Part shown: piece after piece, positions 1-10,311 of the stretch | Numbering within the stretch: position 1 is the first letter of the stretch | How the letters are laid out: each line of letters starts with the position of its first letter | NCBI RefSeq assembly: GCF_004124235.1 | Contig: NZ_CP032487.1 | Location: 930,001-994,000 of the forward strand | Reading direction: 5' to 3' | From: Yersinia hibernica | Lineage (GTDB): Bacteria; Pseudomonadota; Gammaproteobacteria; Enterobacterales; Enterobacteriaceae | Length of the DNA: 64,000 bases | Notes under the pieces: generated by a model | The model's database searches: none | Told to the model about the DNA's origin: nothing | The model's input: only the letters and a program-made list of their open reading frames with translations | Position numbers and translations under genes: made by a program

Positions 1-1
1 G

Positions 2-1759
2 GAGCGGTTGCAAGGTGAAGTTGCCAATGACACTGACCTTTGCCCACTGTATGGCGCTCTGCCACTCAGTGAGCAGCAGAAAGCCATTCAGCCCGCTCCG
101 GCTGGGCGGCGCAAAGTGGTGCTGGCGACCAATATTGCCGAAACCAGTTTGACGATTGAAGGTATTCGGCTGGTAGTGGATAGCGGATTGGAGCGGGTGG
201 CGCGTTTTGATGTCAAAAACGGCCTCACCCGATTGGTCACTCAGCGCATCAGTCAAGCTTCGATGGTGCAGCGCGCCGGGCGTGCTGGGCGATTGGCTCC
301 GGGGATTTGTTGGCATTTGTTTGCTAAAGAACAGGCCGAACGCGCGGCGCAATACAGTGAGCCGGAAATTCTTAACAGTGATTTATGCAGCCTGTGGCTG
401 GAGCTATTGCACTGGGGATGTCAGGAGGCGGGCCAGCTCAATTGGCTTGATAAACCGCCTCGAGCGGCACTGGCCGCGGCGCGCGATTTATTGCGGAACT
501 TAGGGGCGATTGATTCACCAGGGCAGCTTACTGGCATGGGGCGCATGATGGCCAGTTTAGGCTGCGAACCGCGTCTGGCCGCCATGCTGTGTTTTGCCGC
601 CGGACAAAGTCCGGATGCATTGGCGACAGCGGCGTTATTGGCCGCGATTCTGGAAGAACCCCCGCGTTCAGGCCAAATTGATTTACATGACTGGCTCAGC
701 CGCCCACAGCCGCATTGGCAGCGGCGGGCGCGGCAATTGACCTCAAGAATTAATGCGCGCGTCGGCGCCATCGACAGTGATATCGCGGGCCAATTGTTGG
801 CATTGGCTTATCCGGACCGCATCGCCCAACAACGTGGACAGGATGGGCGCTATCTGCTGGCCAATGGTATGGGCGCTGCCATGGCGCAAGATGAGGCGCT
901 AGCACGAGCACCTTGGTTGGTGGCGGCCAGTTTGTTACAAAGCAACAGTGGGCCGGATGCGCGCATTCTATTGGCGCTGCCGATTGATATTGACCAACTG
1001 GCGCAACAATCGCCCCGTTTGGTCGAAGAAAAAACCGTGGTGGAGTGGGATGAGGAAAAGGGCACATTGCGTGCCTGGCGGCGCTGGCAAATTGGGCGGC
1101 TGACATTGCGGGCGCAGCCATTAGCGAAACCCAGTGACGAAGCATTGCAATCGGCGTTGTTAAACTGGGTGCGCGAGCAAGGTTTGCAGGTACTGAGCTG
1201 GGATGAGCAGGCTGAACAGCTGCGCACCCGCTTACATTGTGCCAGCCGTTGGCTCCCCGAAGAGCCATGGCCGGCCACCGATGATGATAGTTTACTGAGC
1301 CAGCTTGAGCTATGGCTGCTACCCTCACTGCCCGGTGTACGGGATTTGCGTGGCTTACGGCAGGTGAATATGGCGGAGGCGTTGACGCGTTTGTTGAGCT
1401 GGCAATTACGTCAACGGCTGGATACTGAGCTGCCAACTCATTACACTGTGCCGACTGGTAGCCGCCTGCCCATCCGTTATGCTGTTGAGAGGCCGCCGGT
1501 GTTGGCGGTGCGTTTGCAGGAAGTTTTTGGTGAGCAGCATAGCCCAATGTTGGCGAGTGGGCGGGTCGCCGTGGTGCTTGAGCTGCTTTCCCCAGCACAG
1601 CGGCCGCTACAAATTACTGGCGATTTGGCGGCTTTCTGGCAGGGAGCTTATCGCGAGGTACAAAAAGAGATGAAAGGGCGCTATCCCAAGCATGTTTGGC
1701 CGGATGATCCCGCCAATACCCGGCCAACTCGTCGGACTAAAAAGTACCAAGATAAGTAA
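2..1759 (+). CDS. hrpB: ATP-dependent RNA helicase-like protein HrpB (C-terminal part)
   Basis: DEAH-type superfamily 2 helicase; its physiological RNA substrate is poorly defined. The gene enters from the left edge, so the N-terminal ATPase half with Walker A and DEAH is outside the window. Visible are the second RecA-like lobe with helicase motif V (ATNIAETSLTI) and motif VI (QRAGRAGR), the helicase-associated domains, and the HrpB-type C-terminus ending GRYPKHVWPDDP...TRRTKKY. About 585 residues remain of roughly 810-820 in the family. The frame is open to base 2; the TTG at 8 is not a real start. It lies upstream of mrcB in the same direction, as in E. coli. Confidence 0.95.
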   Translation, partial: ERLQGEVANDTDLCPLYGALPLSEQQKAIQPAPAGRRKVVLATNIAETSLTIEGIRLVVDSGLERVARFDVKNGLTRLVTQRISQASMVQRAGRAGRLAPGICWHLFAKEQAERAAQYSEPEILNSDLCSLWLELLHWGCQEAGQLNWLDKPPRAALAAARDLLRNLGAIDSPGQLTGMGRMMASLGCEPRLAAMLCFAAGQSPDALATAALLAAILEEPPRSGQIDLHDWLSRPQPHWQRRARQLTSRINARVGAIDSDIAGQLLALAYPDRIAQQRGQDGRYLLANGMGAAMAQDEALARAPWLVAASLLQSNSGPDARILLALPIDIDQLAQQSPRLVEEKTVVEWDEEKGTLRAWRRWQIGRLTLRAQPLAKPSDEALQSALLNWVREQGLQVLSWDEQAEQLRTRLHCASRWLPEEPWPATDDDSLLSQLELWLLPSLPGVRDLRGLRQVNMAEALTRLLSWQLRQRLDTELPTHYTVPTGSRLPIRYAVERPPVLAVRLQEVFGEQHSPMLASGRVAVVLELLSPAQRPLQITGDLAAFWQGAYREVQKEMKGRYPKHVWPDDPANTRPTRRTKKYQDK

Positions 1760-1823
1760 GGTCACATGGCTAACAGCCAATAATTTCAGATGTTTCCCCT
1801 TTCTATCCGATAAATTGGGGAAT

Positions 1824-1954
1824 ATATGATAGCCAAAGTAATTCGAGTTGCAGGAAGGCGGCAAGCGAGAGAATCCCGATGAGCTTACTGTAGTAAGTGA
1901 TTCGCGTGATTGAACGCAGCCAACGCGCATGCAGCTTGAAGTATGACGGGTATA
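1824..1954 (+). repeat. ERIC element
   Basis: About 130 bp that read like the enterobacterial repetitive intergenic consensus: an outer arm AATTCGAGTTGCAGGAAGGC, a central imperfect palindrome around GAGCTTACTGTAGTAAGTGA, and the far arm GCAGCTTGAAGTATGACGGG. The same element occurs in the opposite orientation at 49287-49414. It fills the hrpB-mrcB gap and would be transcribed into the mrcB leader. Confidence 0.9.
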
Positions 1955-1991
1955 AGCCGCAATAATCGCCAATGCGCGTGGAGAGAAAGAC

Positions 1992-4478
1992 ATGTCTGGG
2001 GATGACCGCGAGCCAATAGGGCGCAAGGGCAAGAAAGCCCAACCCAAAGCTGCACCAAAACGGCCAGTGCGCCGGCGGCGTGATGAAGATGAATACGAAG
2101 ATGAAGATTATTTAGATGACGCAGACCAAGACGATGATGACTATGACGACGAGGAAGAACCGATGCCAAGAAAGGTAGCATCACGTCCGCCCCGCAAAAA
2201 ACGCCGTTGGCTTGGCTTATTTATCAAACTGTTCCTGGTCGGCGCGGTGGTATTGGCTATTTATGGCGTTTACCTTGACTCGCAAATTCGTAGCCGAATA
2301 GATGGTAAGGTTTGGCAATTGCCCGCCACTGTTTATGGCCGCATGGTGAACCTTGAGCCGGGGATGTCTTACAGCAAAAAAGAAATGATCGATTTGCTGG
2401 AGGGTATGCAATACCGGCAGGTTACCCGTATGACTCGCCCGGGCGAATTTACCGTGCAAGGTGACAGCATCGATATTTTGCGTCGCCCATTTGATTTCCC
2501 TGACGCGAAAGAAGGCCAAATTCGTGCGCGTTTGGTGTTTAAAAATGATCGGCTAGCCCAGATTCAAAACCTGGATAATCAACGCGATTTTGGTTTCCTG
2601 CGGCTTGATCCTAAGTTGATAACCATGCTGCAATCGCCGAATGGTGAGCAGCGCTTGTTCGTGCCGCGGGCTGGCTTCCCTGATTTGCTGGTTGATACTT
2701 TGCTGGCAACAGAAGACCGCCATTTCTATGAGCATGACGGTGTCAGCCCCTATTCCATTGGCCGTGCCGTGGTGGCTAACCTGACTGCCGGTAAGGCGGT
2801 ACAGGGCGGGAGTACCCTGACACAGCAATTGGTCAAAAACTTGTTCCTGACCAATGAGCGTTCGCTGTGGCGTAAGCTTAATGAAGCCTATATGGCGCTG
2901 TTGGTGGATTACCGTTACAGCAAAGACCGAATTCTGGAACTGTATCTGAATGAAGTGTATCTCGGCCAAAGTGGCAGTGATCAGATTCGCGGTTTCCCGC
3001 TGGCGAGTTTGTATTACTTTGGTCGACCGGTGAATGAATTGAGCCTCGACCAGCAAGCCATGCTGGTGGGGATGGTGAAAGGGGCCTCGCTGTACAACCC
3101 ATGGCGCAACCCGGCTCTAGCACTCGAGCGCCGTAACTTGGTGCTGCGTTTATTGCAAAATCAGGGGGTGATTGATGCCGAGCTGTATACCATGCTCAGC
3201 GCCCGCCCACTGGGGGTGCAGCCGAAAGGTGGGGTTATCACTCCTCAACCTGCTTTTATGCAGATGGTGCGCCAAGAGTTGCAACAGAAGTTGGGCGACA
3301 AGATTAACGACTTGTCCGGGGTGAAAATCTTCACCACGCTAGATCCGGTATCACAGGATGCGGCAGAAAAAGCCATCGAAGATGGGATCCCAGCCTTGAA
3401 AGCTGCCCGTCATTTGGATGATTTGGAAGCGGCAATGGTGATTGTCGACCGTTTCAGTGGTGAAGTTCGTGCTATGGTCGGTGGCGCACAGCCGCAATTC
3501 GCCGGTTTTAACCGCGCGATGCAGGCGCGCCGTTTGGTGGGGTCGCTCGCCAAGCCACCGACTTATCTTACTGCCTTGAGTGAGCCGGATAAATACCGAC
3601 TTAATACTTGGCTGTCTGACCAACCGCTGTCGATTAAGTTATCCAACGGCACATCATGGCAGCCTAAAAACTACGATCGTCAGTTCCGGGGTCAGGTGAT
3701 GCTGGTTGATGCTTTAGCCAACTCGCTGAACGTGCCGACGGTTAATCTGGGGATGTCTGTCGGCTTGGATCAGATAAGTGCCATGCTACAACGTCTGGGG
3801 ATCCCGAAAGCGGTGATTAACCCCGTGCCGGCGATGCTGCTGGGGGCGATTGACCTGACGCCGATTGAAGTCGCGCAGGAATACCAGACTATCGCCAGTG
3901 GCGGCAATCGTGCGCCATTATCTGCCGTGCGCTCGGTGATTGCTGAAGACGGTACGGTGCTGTATCAGAGCTTCCCGCAAGCGGAGCGCATGGTACCTGC
4001 ACAGGCCGCCTATCTCACTCTTTATGCTATGCAACAAGGGGTGGCGCGTGGAACATCGCGTTCATTATCAGTGAAATTCTCAAAATACAATCTGGCCGCC
4101 AAAACGGGTACAACCAATGATCTACGTGATAGTTGGTTTGCCGGTATTGATGGCAAAGAGGTGGCGATTGCTTGGGTAGGGCGCGACAATAATGGCCCAG
4201 CCAAATTGACCGGTGCTAACGGCGCATTGACTTTGTATCGCCGCTATCTCGAGAATCAAACGCCATTACCGCTGGTATTGCAGCCACCAGAGGGAATTAG
4301 CCAGATGAACATTGATTCGGCTGGGAATTTTGTCTGTGGTGATGGCGGCGGTATGCGCTCAATCCCGGTGTGGACAGAAAATCCGCAAGGGTTGTGTCAG
4401 GCGGCCCAACCAGCAGAGCAAGCCAAACCCGATGGTGATGGTGTCGCAGGCTGGATTAAAGATATGTTCGGCCAGTAA
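1992..4478 (+). CDS. mrcB: Penicillin-binding protein 1B, bifunctional transglycosylase/transpeptidase
   Basis: Inner-membrane class A PBP that polymerises lipid II and cross-links peptidoglycan. The 828 residues begin with a basic/acidic cytoplasmic tail (a long D/E-rich run at about residues 25-58), then one membrane anchor at about 72-95, a UB2H-like region, the glycosyltransferase domain with catalytic Glu in [12 protein letters not shown] (Glu about 241), and the transpeptidase domain. The transpeptidase shows SxxK as SLAK (Ser about 518), SxN as SLN and KTGTTND. The length is close to the E. coli protein. The ATG follows GAGAGAAAG. It is a single gene between hrpB and fhuC. Confidence 0.97.
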   Translation: MSGDDREPIGRKGKKAQPKAAPKRPVRRRRDEDEYEDEDYLDDADQDDDDYDDEEEPMPRKVASRPPRKKRRWLGLFIKLFLVGAVVLAIYGVYLDSQIRSRIDGKVWQLPATVYGRMVNLEPGMSYSKKEMIDLLEGMQYRQVTRMTRPGEFTVQGDSIDILRRPFDFPDAKEGQIRARLVFKNDRLAQIQNLDNQRDFGFLRLDPKLITMLQSPNGEQRLFVPRAGFPDLLVDTLLATEDRHFYEHDGVSPYSIGRAVVANLTAGKAVQGGSTLTQQLVKNLFLTNERSLWRKLNEAYMALLVDYRYSKDRILELYLNEVYLGQSGSDQIRGFPLASLYYFGRPVNELSLDQQAMLVGMVKGASLYNPWRNPALALERRNLVLRLLQNQGVIDAELYTMLSARPLGVQPKGGVITPQPAFMQMVRQELQQKLGDKINDLSGVKIFTTLDPVSQDAAEKAIEDGIPALKAARHLDDLEAAMVIVDRFSGEVRAMVGGAQPQFAGFNRAMQARRLVGSLAKPPTYLTALSEPDKYRLNTWLSDQPLSIKLSNGTSWQPKNYDRQFRGQVMLVDALANSLNVPTVNLGMSVGLDQISAMLQRLGIPKAVINPVPAMLLGAIDLTPIEVAQEYQTIASGGNRAPLSAVRSVIAEDGTVLYQSFPQAERMVPAQAAYLTLYAMQQGVARGTSRSLSVKFSKYNLAAKTGTTNDLRDSWFAGIDGKEVAIAWVGRDNNGPAKLTGANGALTLYRRYLENQTPLPLVLQPPEGISQMNIDSAGNFVCGDGGGMRSIPVWTENPQGLCQAAQPAEQAKPDGDGVAGWIKDMFGQ

Positions 4479-4487
4479 CGTTTTATC

Positions 4488-4518
4488 GGCTGGCGCGGAA
4501 ATCATCACCGTGCCAGCC
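4488..4518 (+). other. Hairpin downstream of mrcB
   Basis: GGCTGGCGCGG pairs with CCGTGCCAGCC across a 9-nt loop, an 11-bp stem with one G-U pair. No T-run follows, so it is not a standard intrinsic terminator. It may stabilise the mrcB mRNA 3' end. Confidence 0.4.
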
Positions 4519-4621
4519 TCTCCCGCTGTACTTGCCGACTCAACCTCTGTGTTACGCCCGAGTAAATCGTCTGGCTTTGCGCTTGCAGTTCGCCGTGGGT
4601 TACGCATAAACTATTTGCTTT

Positions 4622-4640
4622 GATAACTATTATCGTTTCG
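4622..4640 (+). promoter_or_regulatory. Candidate Fur box upstream of fhuCDB
   Basis: GATAACTATTATCGTTTCG matches the 19-bp Fur consensus GATAATGATAATCATTATC at 12 positions by eye and lies about 85 bp before fhuC. Iron repression of hydroxamate uptake genes is established in relatives; this site is inferred from sequence alone. Confidence 0.45.
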
Positions 4641-4724
4641 ATTCACTTTCTCGTTATTTATCGATAACGTTCGGGTTGCAATAACAGCTACACCCGTTAA
4701 CTTCTTCAATCGCAGGGCACCATC

Positions 4725-5519
4725 TTGGACCAACAGGCAAGCCAATCCAGCGTATTTTCACTCCGTGAGCTGAGTTTCTCGGTTCCTGGTCGAAGCTTAT
4801 TGCAGCCATTGTCACTGACCTTTCCGCAAGGAAAAGTATGCGGGCTGATTGGGCATAATGGTTCTGGCAAATCGACACTCTTAAAAATGCTGGGTCGCCA
4901 CCAACCGCCCTCCAGTGGTGAGGTGCTACTGAATGACGTGGTTTTATCTCAGTGGGATAACAAAGCCTTTGCCCGTGAAGTGGCCTATTTGCCACAGCAA
5001 TTACCCGCCGCGGAGGGGATGACGGTACGTGAGTTGGTGGCGATTGGCCGTTATCCCTGGCATGGCGCGCTGGGGCGTTTTCGCCAAGAGGATCGTGAAC
5101 AGGTGGAGGAGGCCATTGCGCTGGTCGATTTAAAACCACTGGCAAATCGGCTGGTTGACAGTTTATCGGGGGGGGAACGCCAGCGAGCTTGGCTGGCGAT
5201 GATGGTGGCGCAAAATAGCCGGTGCCTGTTGCTCGACGAGCCGACCTCGGCACTGGATATTGCTCATCAAGTTGAGGTGCTGGGGCTGATTCAGCGCCTC
5301 AGCCGCGAGCGCGGCCTGACCGTGATTGCGGTATTGCATGATATTAATATGGCAGCCCGCTATTGCGACCATTTGGTGGCATTACGCGGGGGCGAGATGA
5401 TAGCGCAAGGCCCAGCGTATAGCCTGATGCAAGGTGCGGTACTGGAACAGATTTACGGCATTCCGATGGGAATATTGCCGCATCCGGCCGGTGGTGCGCC
5501 GGTAAGTTTCGTGTACTAA
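4725..5519 (+). CDS. fhuC: Ferric hydroxamate ABC transporter, ATP-binding protein
   Basis: Cytoplasmic ATPase that powers FhuB for ferrichrome-type siderophore import. Of 264 residues, Walker A is GHNGSGKST (43-51), the ABC signature is LSGGERQ, Walker B is CLLLDEPTS and the switch His is in VLHDIN. The apparent start is TTG at 4725, the only candidate that keeps the family N-terminus. The stop overlaps the fhuD start by one base (TAATG), indicating translational coupling. fhuA, which heads the E. coli operon, is missing here; mrcB comes directly before. Confidence 0.95.
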   Translation: MDQQASQSSVFSLRELSFSVPGRSLLQPLSLTFPQGKVCGLIGHNGSGKSTLLKMLGRHQPPSSGEVLLNDVVLSQWDNKAFAREVAYLPQQLPAAEGMTVRELVAIGRYPWHGALGRFRQEDREQVEEAIALVDLKPLANRLVDSLSGGERQRAWLAMMVAQNSRCLLLDEPTSALDIAHQVEVLGLIQRLSRERGLTVIAVLHDINMAARYCDHLVALRGGEMIAQGPAYSLMQGAVLEQIYGIPMGILPHPAGGAPVSFVY

Positions 5520-6448
5520 TGGCCAAGTATTTCCCCATGGAACAATCCCATATAATGTCACCGGGCCTGACTCGGCGCAGGTTACTGACCGCGTTGGCTT
5601 TATCGCCATTATTGTATTCATTGCCCGCGGGGGCTGCTAATTCTCTCAAGATTGATAGCAGCAGGGTTGTCGCGCTTGAGTGGTTGCCGGTGGAGCTATT
5701 GCTGGCTCTTGGGGTGACGCCATATGGCGTGGCGGATACTCATAATTACCGGTTATGGGTCGAGGAACCGGCATTACCTGCGAGTGTGATTGATATAGGG
5801 CAACGTACGGAACCTAATTTGGAATTGTTACAACAAATGGCTCCGTCACTGATTTTGATGTCAGAGGGTTTTGGCCCCTCAGCGGAAAAACTTGCTCCCA
5901 TCGCCCCCTCGATGAGTTTTGCTTTTAACCAACAGGGTAGCTCACCGCTGGCCACCGGCCAGCATTCATTGCGTGCGCTAGGTCAGCGGCTCGGGTTGGA
6001 AGCGGTTGCTGAGCAGCATATCGCTGATTTTAATCACTTTATGCAAACTGCTCGGCAACACTTCGCTGCCACTCATAAGACATCATTATTGATGTTCTCC
6101 CTGTTGGATACTCGCCATGCATTGGTCATAGGCCAAGGCAGCTTGTTCCAGGATGTATTAAACGAATTGAATATTAACAATGCCTGGCAGGGCGAGACCA
6201 ATATGTGGGGCAGCGCCGTCGTGGGAATTGAACGTTTAGCCACGGTAAAACCAGGGCGAGCAATGTGCTTTGTCCATGGTAATAATGAAATTTTACAGCA
6301 GGTTGCCCGCACACCATTATGGCAATCCATGTCATTTGTGCGCCAAAATCAATTACAGATATTGCCCGCGGTGTGGTTCTATGGCGCAACATTGTCAGCC
6401 ATGCGGTTTGTACGCCTATTGGCGTCAGCATGGGGTCAATCTTCATGA
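5519..6448 (+). CDS. fhuD: Ferric hydroxamate periplasmic binding protein
   Basis: Periplasmic component that hands ferric hydroxamates to FhuB. The leader has a twin-arginine-like stretch (TRRRLLTALALSPLL) like that of the E. coli protein, followed by a class III binding-protein fold. Conserved family segments include LEWLPVELLLALG, RTEPNLELL and AVWFYGATLSAM. With the ATG at 5519 it has 309 residues; an internal Met at 5555 would give a shorter leader nearer the E. coli N-terminus, so the exact start is uncertain. The 3' end overlaps fhuB by four bases (ATGA). Confidence 0.93.
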   Translation: MAKYFPMEQSHIMSPGLTRRRLLTALALSPLLYSLPAGAANSLKIDSSRVVALEWLPVELLLALGVTPYGVADTHNYRLWVEEPALPASVIDIGQRTEPNLELLQQMAPSLILMSEGFGPSAEKLAPIAPSMSFAFNQQGSSPLATGQHSLRALGQRLGLEAVAEQHIADFNHFMQTARQHFAATHKTSLLMFSLLDTRHALVIGQGSLFQDVLNELNINNAWQGETNMWGSAVVGIERLATVKPGRAMCFVHGNNEILQQVARTPLWQSMSFVRQNQLQILPAVWFYGATLSAMRFVRLLASAWGQSS

Positions 6449-8442
6449 TGGCCAAAAAACGACGTAAAAGTTGGCTGCTGCCAGCCTGCTTACTTGGCTT
6501 GCTGCTCATGTTTGCCGTGGCATTGACGCTATATAATTTTAGTCAGGTACTACCGGCCTCACTCTGGGGGGCTGCACTATGGCAGCCAAATAGTGATGAT
6601 GTGCGCCAAATGTTATTTCACTACAGCCAACTTCCCCGGTTGGCGGTGGCACTGCTCACTGGGGCCGGGCTGGGGCTAGTGGGGGTTTTGTTTCAGCAGG
6701 TATTGCGCAATCCACTGGCTGAACCGGCCACTCTGGGGGTTGCTGCCGGTGCTCAACTTGGCCTGACTATCGCGACATTATGGATGTTACCCGGTGGTGA
6801 ATTGACCCGGCAACTGGCGGCGATGGCCGGTGGCATCATGGTTGGGTTGTTGGTATTTGGTGTTGCCTGGGGCAAACGGATGTCGCCCGTGACCCTGATA
6901 TTGGCAGGGTTGGTTCTCGGCCTTTACTGTAGCGCGGTCAGTAATTTGTTGGCGCTATTCAATTATGATCAACTGCAAGGATTGTTCCTGTGGAGTAGCG
7001 GTGCCCTGAATCAACAAGATTGGAGCACGGTGCAGTTTTTGCTACCGCGCTTGCTGATAACTGGTGTATTGGCTGCTTTATTAATTCGCCCATTAACTTT
7101 GCTCGGTCTGGATGATGGTGTGGCCCGTAATCTGGGCTTAGGATTGTCGTTAGCGCGGCTAAGTGCGTTGGCAGTGGCAATCTTATTTAGTGCAATGTTG
7201 GTTAATGCCGTCGGAGTCATTGGTTTTATTGGTCTATTTGCGCCTTTACTGGCAAGAATTTTGGGGGCTCGCCGATTAGCGCAACGTTTGATGTTGGCTC
7301 CGCTCTTGGGAGCTTTACTGCTGTGGGTTACGGACCAGAGCCTTATCTGGCTGGCACAAGTTTGGCAGGAAATCCCAACGGGGGCGGCAACTGCGCTAAT
7401 TGGCGCTCCGCTTTTATTATGGCTGTTGCCTCGCCTGCATAGCGCGACCCCACCCAGTATGGATTTTGGTGACAATGTTCCTGCCGAACGGCAACATTTG
7501 GGCTTATGGATCAGTGGCGGCTTATTGATAATGCTTGCCGGCTTATCTGTGGCGCTAATGTTTGGTCGTGATAGTCATGGCTGGAATTGGATTTCTGGGG
7601 AGGATATCCAAGCATTGTTGCACTGGCGCTGGCCACGGGTCTTGGCTGCGCTGGCCGCCGGTATGATGCTGGCAGTTGCGGGAACATTAATTCAAAAACT
7701 GACGGGTAATCCAATGGCCAGCCCCGAAGTGTTGGGGATCAGTTCCGGTGCATCTTTCGGTGTTGTCATCATGATGTTTATCGTGCCAGGTAATGCGCTA
7801 GCATGGTTGCTACCCGCCGGAAGCTTGGGGGCGGCGGTAACTTTATTACTGATTTTGGTGGTGGCTGGCCGTGGCGGGTTTTCACCTGGCCGCATGTTAT
7901 TGGCAGGGATTGCGCTGAGCACCGCCTTTACCACGGTGATAACTATGTTATTGGCCAGCGGTGATCCGCGCATGCGGGGTTTACTGACTTGGATCTCAGG
8001 TTCTACCTATGCTGTTGATGGCCCACAAGCATTGATTACCGGTGTTATTGCGCTGATTTTGGTGGCATTAACTCCATTGTGCCGCCGTTGGTTAACTATC
8101 TTGCCACTGGGGAGTGTGACCGCCAGAGCATTGGGGGTGGCGCTATTACCTAGCCGATTAGCCATCTTGCTGTTGGCGGCCACGATGACAGCAGCGGCCA
8201 CATTGACGGTGGGGCCATTAAGTTTTGTCGGCCTGATGGCACCGCATATGGCTCGAATGCTAGGCTTCCGGCGTGCTATCCCACAGTTATTTCTTGCGGC
8301 TATCTTAGGTGGTTTATTGATGGTCTTTGCTGATTGGTGTGGCCGGATGTTGTTATTCCCAAATCAAATCCCCGCAGGGTTATTGGCGACGTTTATCGGT
8401 GCCCCGTACTTTGTTTATTTATTGCGTAAACAGGGGCGGTAA
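6445..8442 (+). CDS. fhuB: Ferric hydroxamate ABC transporter permease (fused dimer)
   Basis: Inner-membrane permease in which two BtuC-like halves are fused, about 20 membrane segments in total. Each half has the FecCD-type coupling motif: RNPLAEPATLGV with GAQLG in the first, GNPMASPEVLGISSGASFG in the second. ATG at 6445 overlaps the fhuD stop and gives 665 residues, near the family length of about 660. The longer open frame from 6319 only overlaps fhuD. It is the last gene of fhuCDB. Confidence 0.95.
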   Translation: MMAKKRRKSWLLPACLLGLLLMFAVALTLYNFSQVLPASLWGAALWQPNSDDVRQMLFHYSQLPRLAVALLTGAGLGLVGVLFQQVLRNPLAEPATLGVAAGAQLGLTIATLWMLPGGELTRQLAAMAGGIMVGLLVFGVAWGKRMSPVTLILAGLVLGLYCSAVSNLLALFNYDQLQGLFLWSSGALNQQDWSTVQFLLPRLLITGVLAALLIRPLTLLGLDDGVARNLGLGLSLARLSALAVAILFSAMLVNAVGVIGFIGLFAPLLARILGARRLAQRLMLAPLLGALLLWVTDQSLIWLAQVWQEIPTGAATALIGAPLLLWLLPRLHSATPPSMDFGDNVPAERQHLGLWISGGLLIMLAGLSVALMFGRDSHGWNWISGEDIQALLHWRWPRVLAALAAGMMLAVAGTLIQKLTGNPMASPEVLGISSGASFGVVIMMFIVPGNALAWLLPAGSLGAAVTLLLILVVAGRGGFSPGRMLLAGIALSTAFTTVITMLLASGDPRMRGLLTWISGSTYAVDGPQALITGVIALILVALTPLCRRWLTILPLGSVTARALGVALLPSRLAILLLAATMTAAATLTVGPLSFVGLMAPHMARMLGFRRAIPQLFLAAILGGLLMVFADWCGRMLLFPNQIPAGLLATFIGAPYFVYLLRKQGR

Positions 8443-8763
8443 TTGGATTCTATCGTCTATCTCATTCAGCCTGATAATAGGGTGTCCTCCATGGGCTAAT
8501 GAGATAGCAATATCAGATTTTTTCTACAAAATTCTGATAATAAGCGCCACGTGAATTCATCTTTAAGGATAAAGATAGTGGTGCTAGTAAGTGAATTTAA
8601 CCTTTTAATTTATATGCATATATTGTGTGTCTAGTTATATGAGTAATACAATCCCGCGAGGAAGGCGGTTGTAGCTATTACGAATGATGAAGCCACCGAG
8701 GAATTGAGCAAATATGAATTTTTTCACCACCCCCCATATTGGGAGATGGTGAATGAATTGGGA
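8443..8763. other. Gap between convergent fhuB and hemL with two hairpins
   Basis: No convincing gene. 8457-8471 and 8494-8507 form a long imperfect stem (CTATCTCATT...AATGAGATAG, continued by AGCC/GGCT), followed by TTTTTT at 8519, so it could terminate fhuB. A second stem, TTCACCA...TGGTGAA at about 8718-8751, sits just downstream of hemL on its strand. Confidence 0.45.
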
Positions 8764-10044
8764 TTAAAGCTTGGCAAAACAGCGACGAGCCGCATTCACA
8801 GTTTTCTGGATATCTTCTGGGCTGTGCGCCACGGACATAAAGCCCGCTTCAAAAGCCGACGGAGCCAGATAAATACCTTCTTCTAGCATCAAATGGAAGA
8901 AGTGCTTGAATCGCTCGACGTCGCAGTTCATCACATCCTGATAGCAAGTCACGGTTGGAGCATCGGTAAAGAATATGCCGAACATCCCCCCTACATGGTT
9001 AACTACCAGTGGAATATTCTCTGCTTTCGCGGCATGTAGCAGACCAGTCGCCAGAGAGTCGGTTAACTCTGTTAGGGTCTCATGAATACCAACCTGAGCC
9101 ACCTCAGTCAGGCAAGCAAAACCGGCCGCCATGGCAATTGGGTTACCGGATAGTGTACCCGCCTGATAAACCGGGCCTGTTGGTGCCAGAGCATCCATGA
9201 CATCGCGACGACCACCAAACGCCCCCACCGGCATACCGCCGCCAATAATTTTCCCCAGACAGGTCAAATCAGGGACAACACCGTAATAATCCTGCGCTCC
9301 GGCTAATGCCACACGAAAACCGGTCATGACTTCATCAATAATTAACAGCGCGCCAAACTCATCACATAATGCGCGTAATCCGGGCAGGAACTCCGGTAAG
9401 GGGGGAACGCAATTCATATTACCGGCGACAGGTTCAACAATGATACAAGCCACGTCTTGCGGATATTGCTCAAAGGTTTTGCGCACGGAGGCTAAATCAT
9501 TATAGGTACAAGTCAGGGTATGCTTCGCAAAGTCTGCGGGCACGCCTGGAGAGTTAGGTTGGCCAAGTGTTAAGGCGCCTGAACCCGCTTTTACCAGCAG
9601 ACAATCTGCATGGCCATGATAGCAACCCTCAAACTTGATAATTTTATCGCGACCAGTGAAGCCTCGGGCCAAACGAATGGCACTCATGGTCGCCTCTGTA
9701 CCGGAGTTGACCATGCGCACCATATCCATGGTCGGGACTAAATTGGTTACCAATTCAGCCATTTTGACTTCCATTTCTGTTGGTGCGCCAAAGCTCAGAC
9801 CGCGTTCGACTGCTTCAATCACGGCCTGACGAATTGCCGGGTGATTGTGCCCCAAGACCATTGGCCCCCAAGAACCAACATAATCAATATAGGCATTACC
9901 ATCCACATCAAATAAATAAGCGCCATCAGCACGTTCAATGAATAATGGGACGCCACCGACACCGGTGAAAGCACGCACCGGAGAGTTAACCCCGCCTGGG
10001 ATTAGCTGTTTTGCCTGGGCATACAGACTTTCGGATTTACTCAT
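8764..10044 (-). CDS. hemL: Glutamate-1-semialdehyde 2,1-aminomutase
   Basis: PLP enzyme that converts glutamate-1-semialdehyde to 5-aminolevulinate, the second step of the C5 route to heme, siroheme and cobalamin. The 426 residues equal the usual length. Class III aminotransferase features are clear: [10 protein letters not shown] near the N-terminus, the PLP-binding [11 protein letters not shown], and the Schiff-base Lys in [17 protein letters not shown] (about residue 265). Single gene, divergent from clcA. Confidence 0.97.
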   Translation of the reverse strand: MSKSESLYAQAKQLIPGGVNSPVRAFTGVGGVPLFIERADGAYLFDVDGNAYIDYVGSWGPMVLGHNHPAIRQAVIEAVERGLSFGAPTEMEVKMAELVTNLVPTMDMVRMVNSGTEATMSAIRLARGFTGRDKIIKFEGCYHGHADCLLVKAGSGALTLGQPNSPGVPADFAKHTLTCTYNDLASVRKTFEQYPQDVACIIVEPVAGNMNCVPPLPEFLPGLRALCDEFGALLIIDEVMTGFRVALAGAQDYYGVVPDLTCLGKIIGGGMPVGAFGGRRDVMDALAPTGPVYQAGTLSGNPIAMAAGFACLTEVAQVGIHETLTELTDSLATGLLHAAKAENIPLVVNHVGGMFGIFFTDAPTVTCYQDVMNCDVERFKHFFHLMLEEGIYLAPSAFEAGFMSVAHSPEDIQKTVNAARRCFAKL

Positions 10045-10311
10045 AAAACGGCTCCTGAATTGGGCGACATTAACATTGGCAACATCAGCCTTGGCAATAA
10101 CAATGCTGCTTATTCTAAAGAACTGGCAGCAGTTATCAAATGATTGGCTATATTTAACCGCTAGCTTGCGCGATGCGCCGCAAATTGAAAATAAAGCCTT
10201 TTCTGAGCGAGATCATTTCATTAGCGTTTAAGTAGGCACACTCTCAACGTCTAAGCTAGACTCATATTGCGGATTTGTATTACTTATTATTCAACTCAAA
10301 ACATACAAAAT

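Noticed and set aside
750..1598. Long minus-strand open frame inside hrpB
   Set aside because: Antisense shadow of a conserved helicase gene; biased composition, no start signal.
8..1759. HrpB starting at the TTG at base 8
   Set aside because: The frame is open to the left edge and the protein lacks its ATPase half, so this is a window truncation.
8704..8886. 60-codon frame overlapping the hemL 3' end
   Set aside because: Mostly antisense to hemL; no supporting signal.
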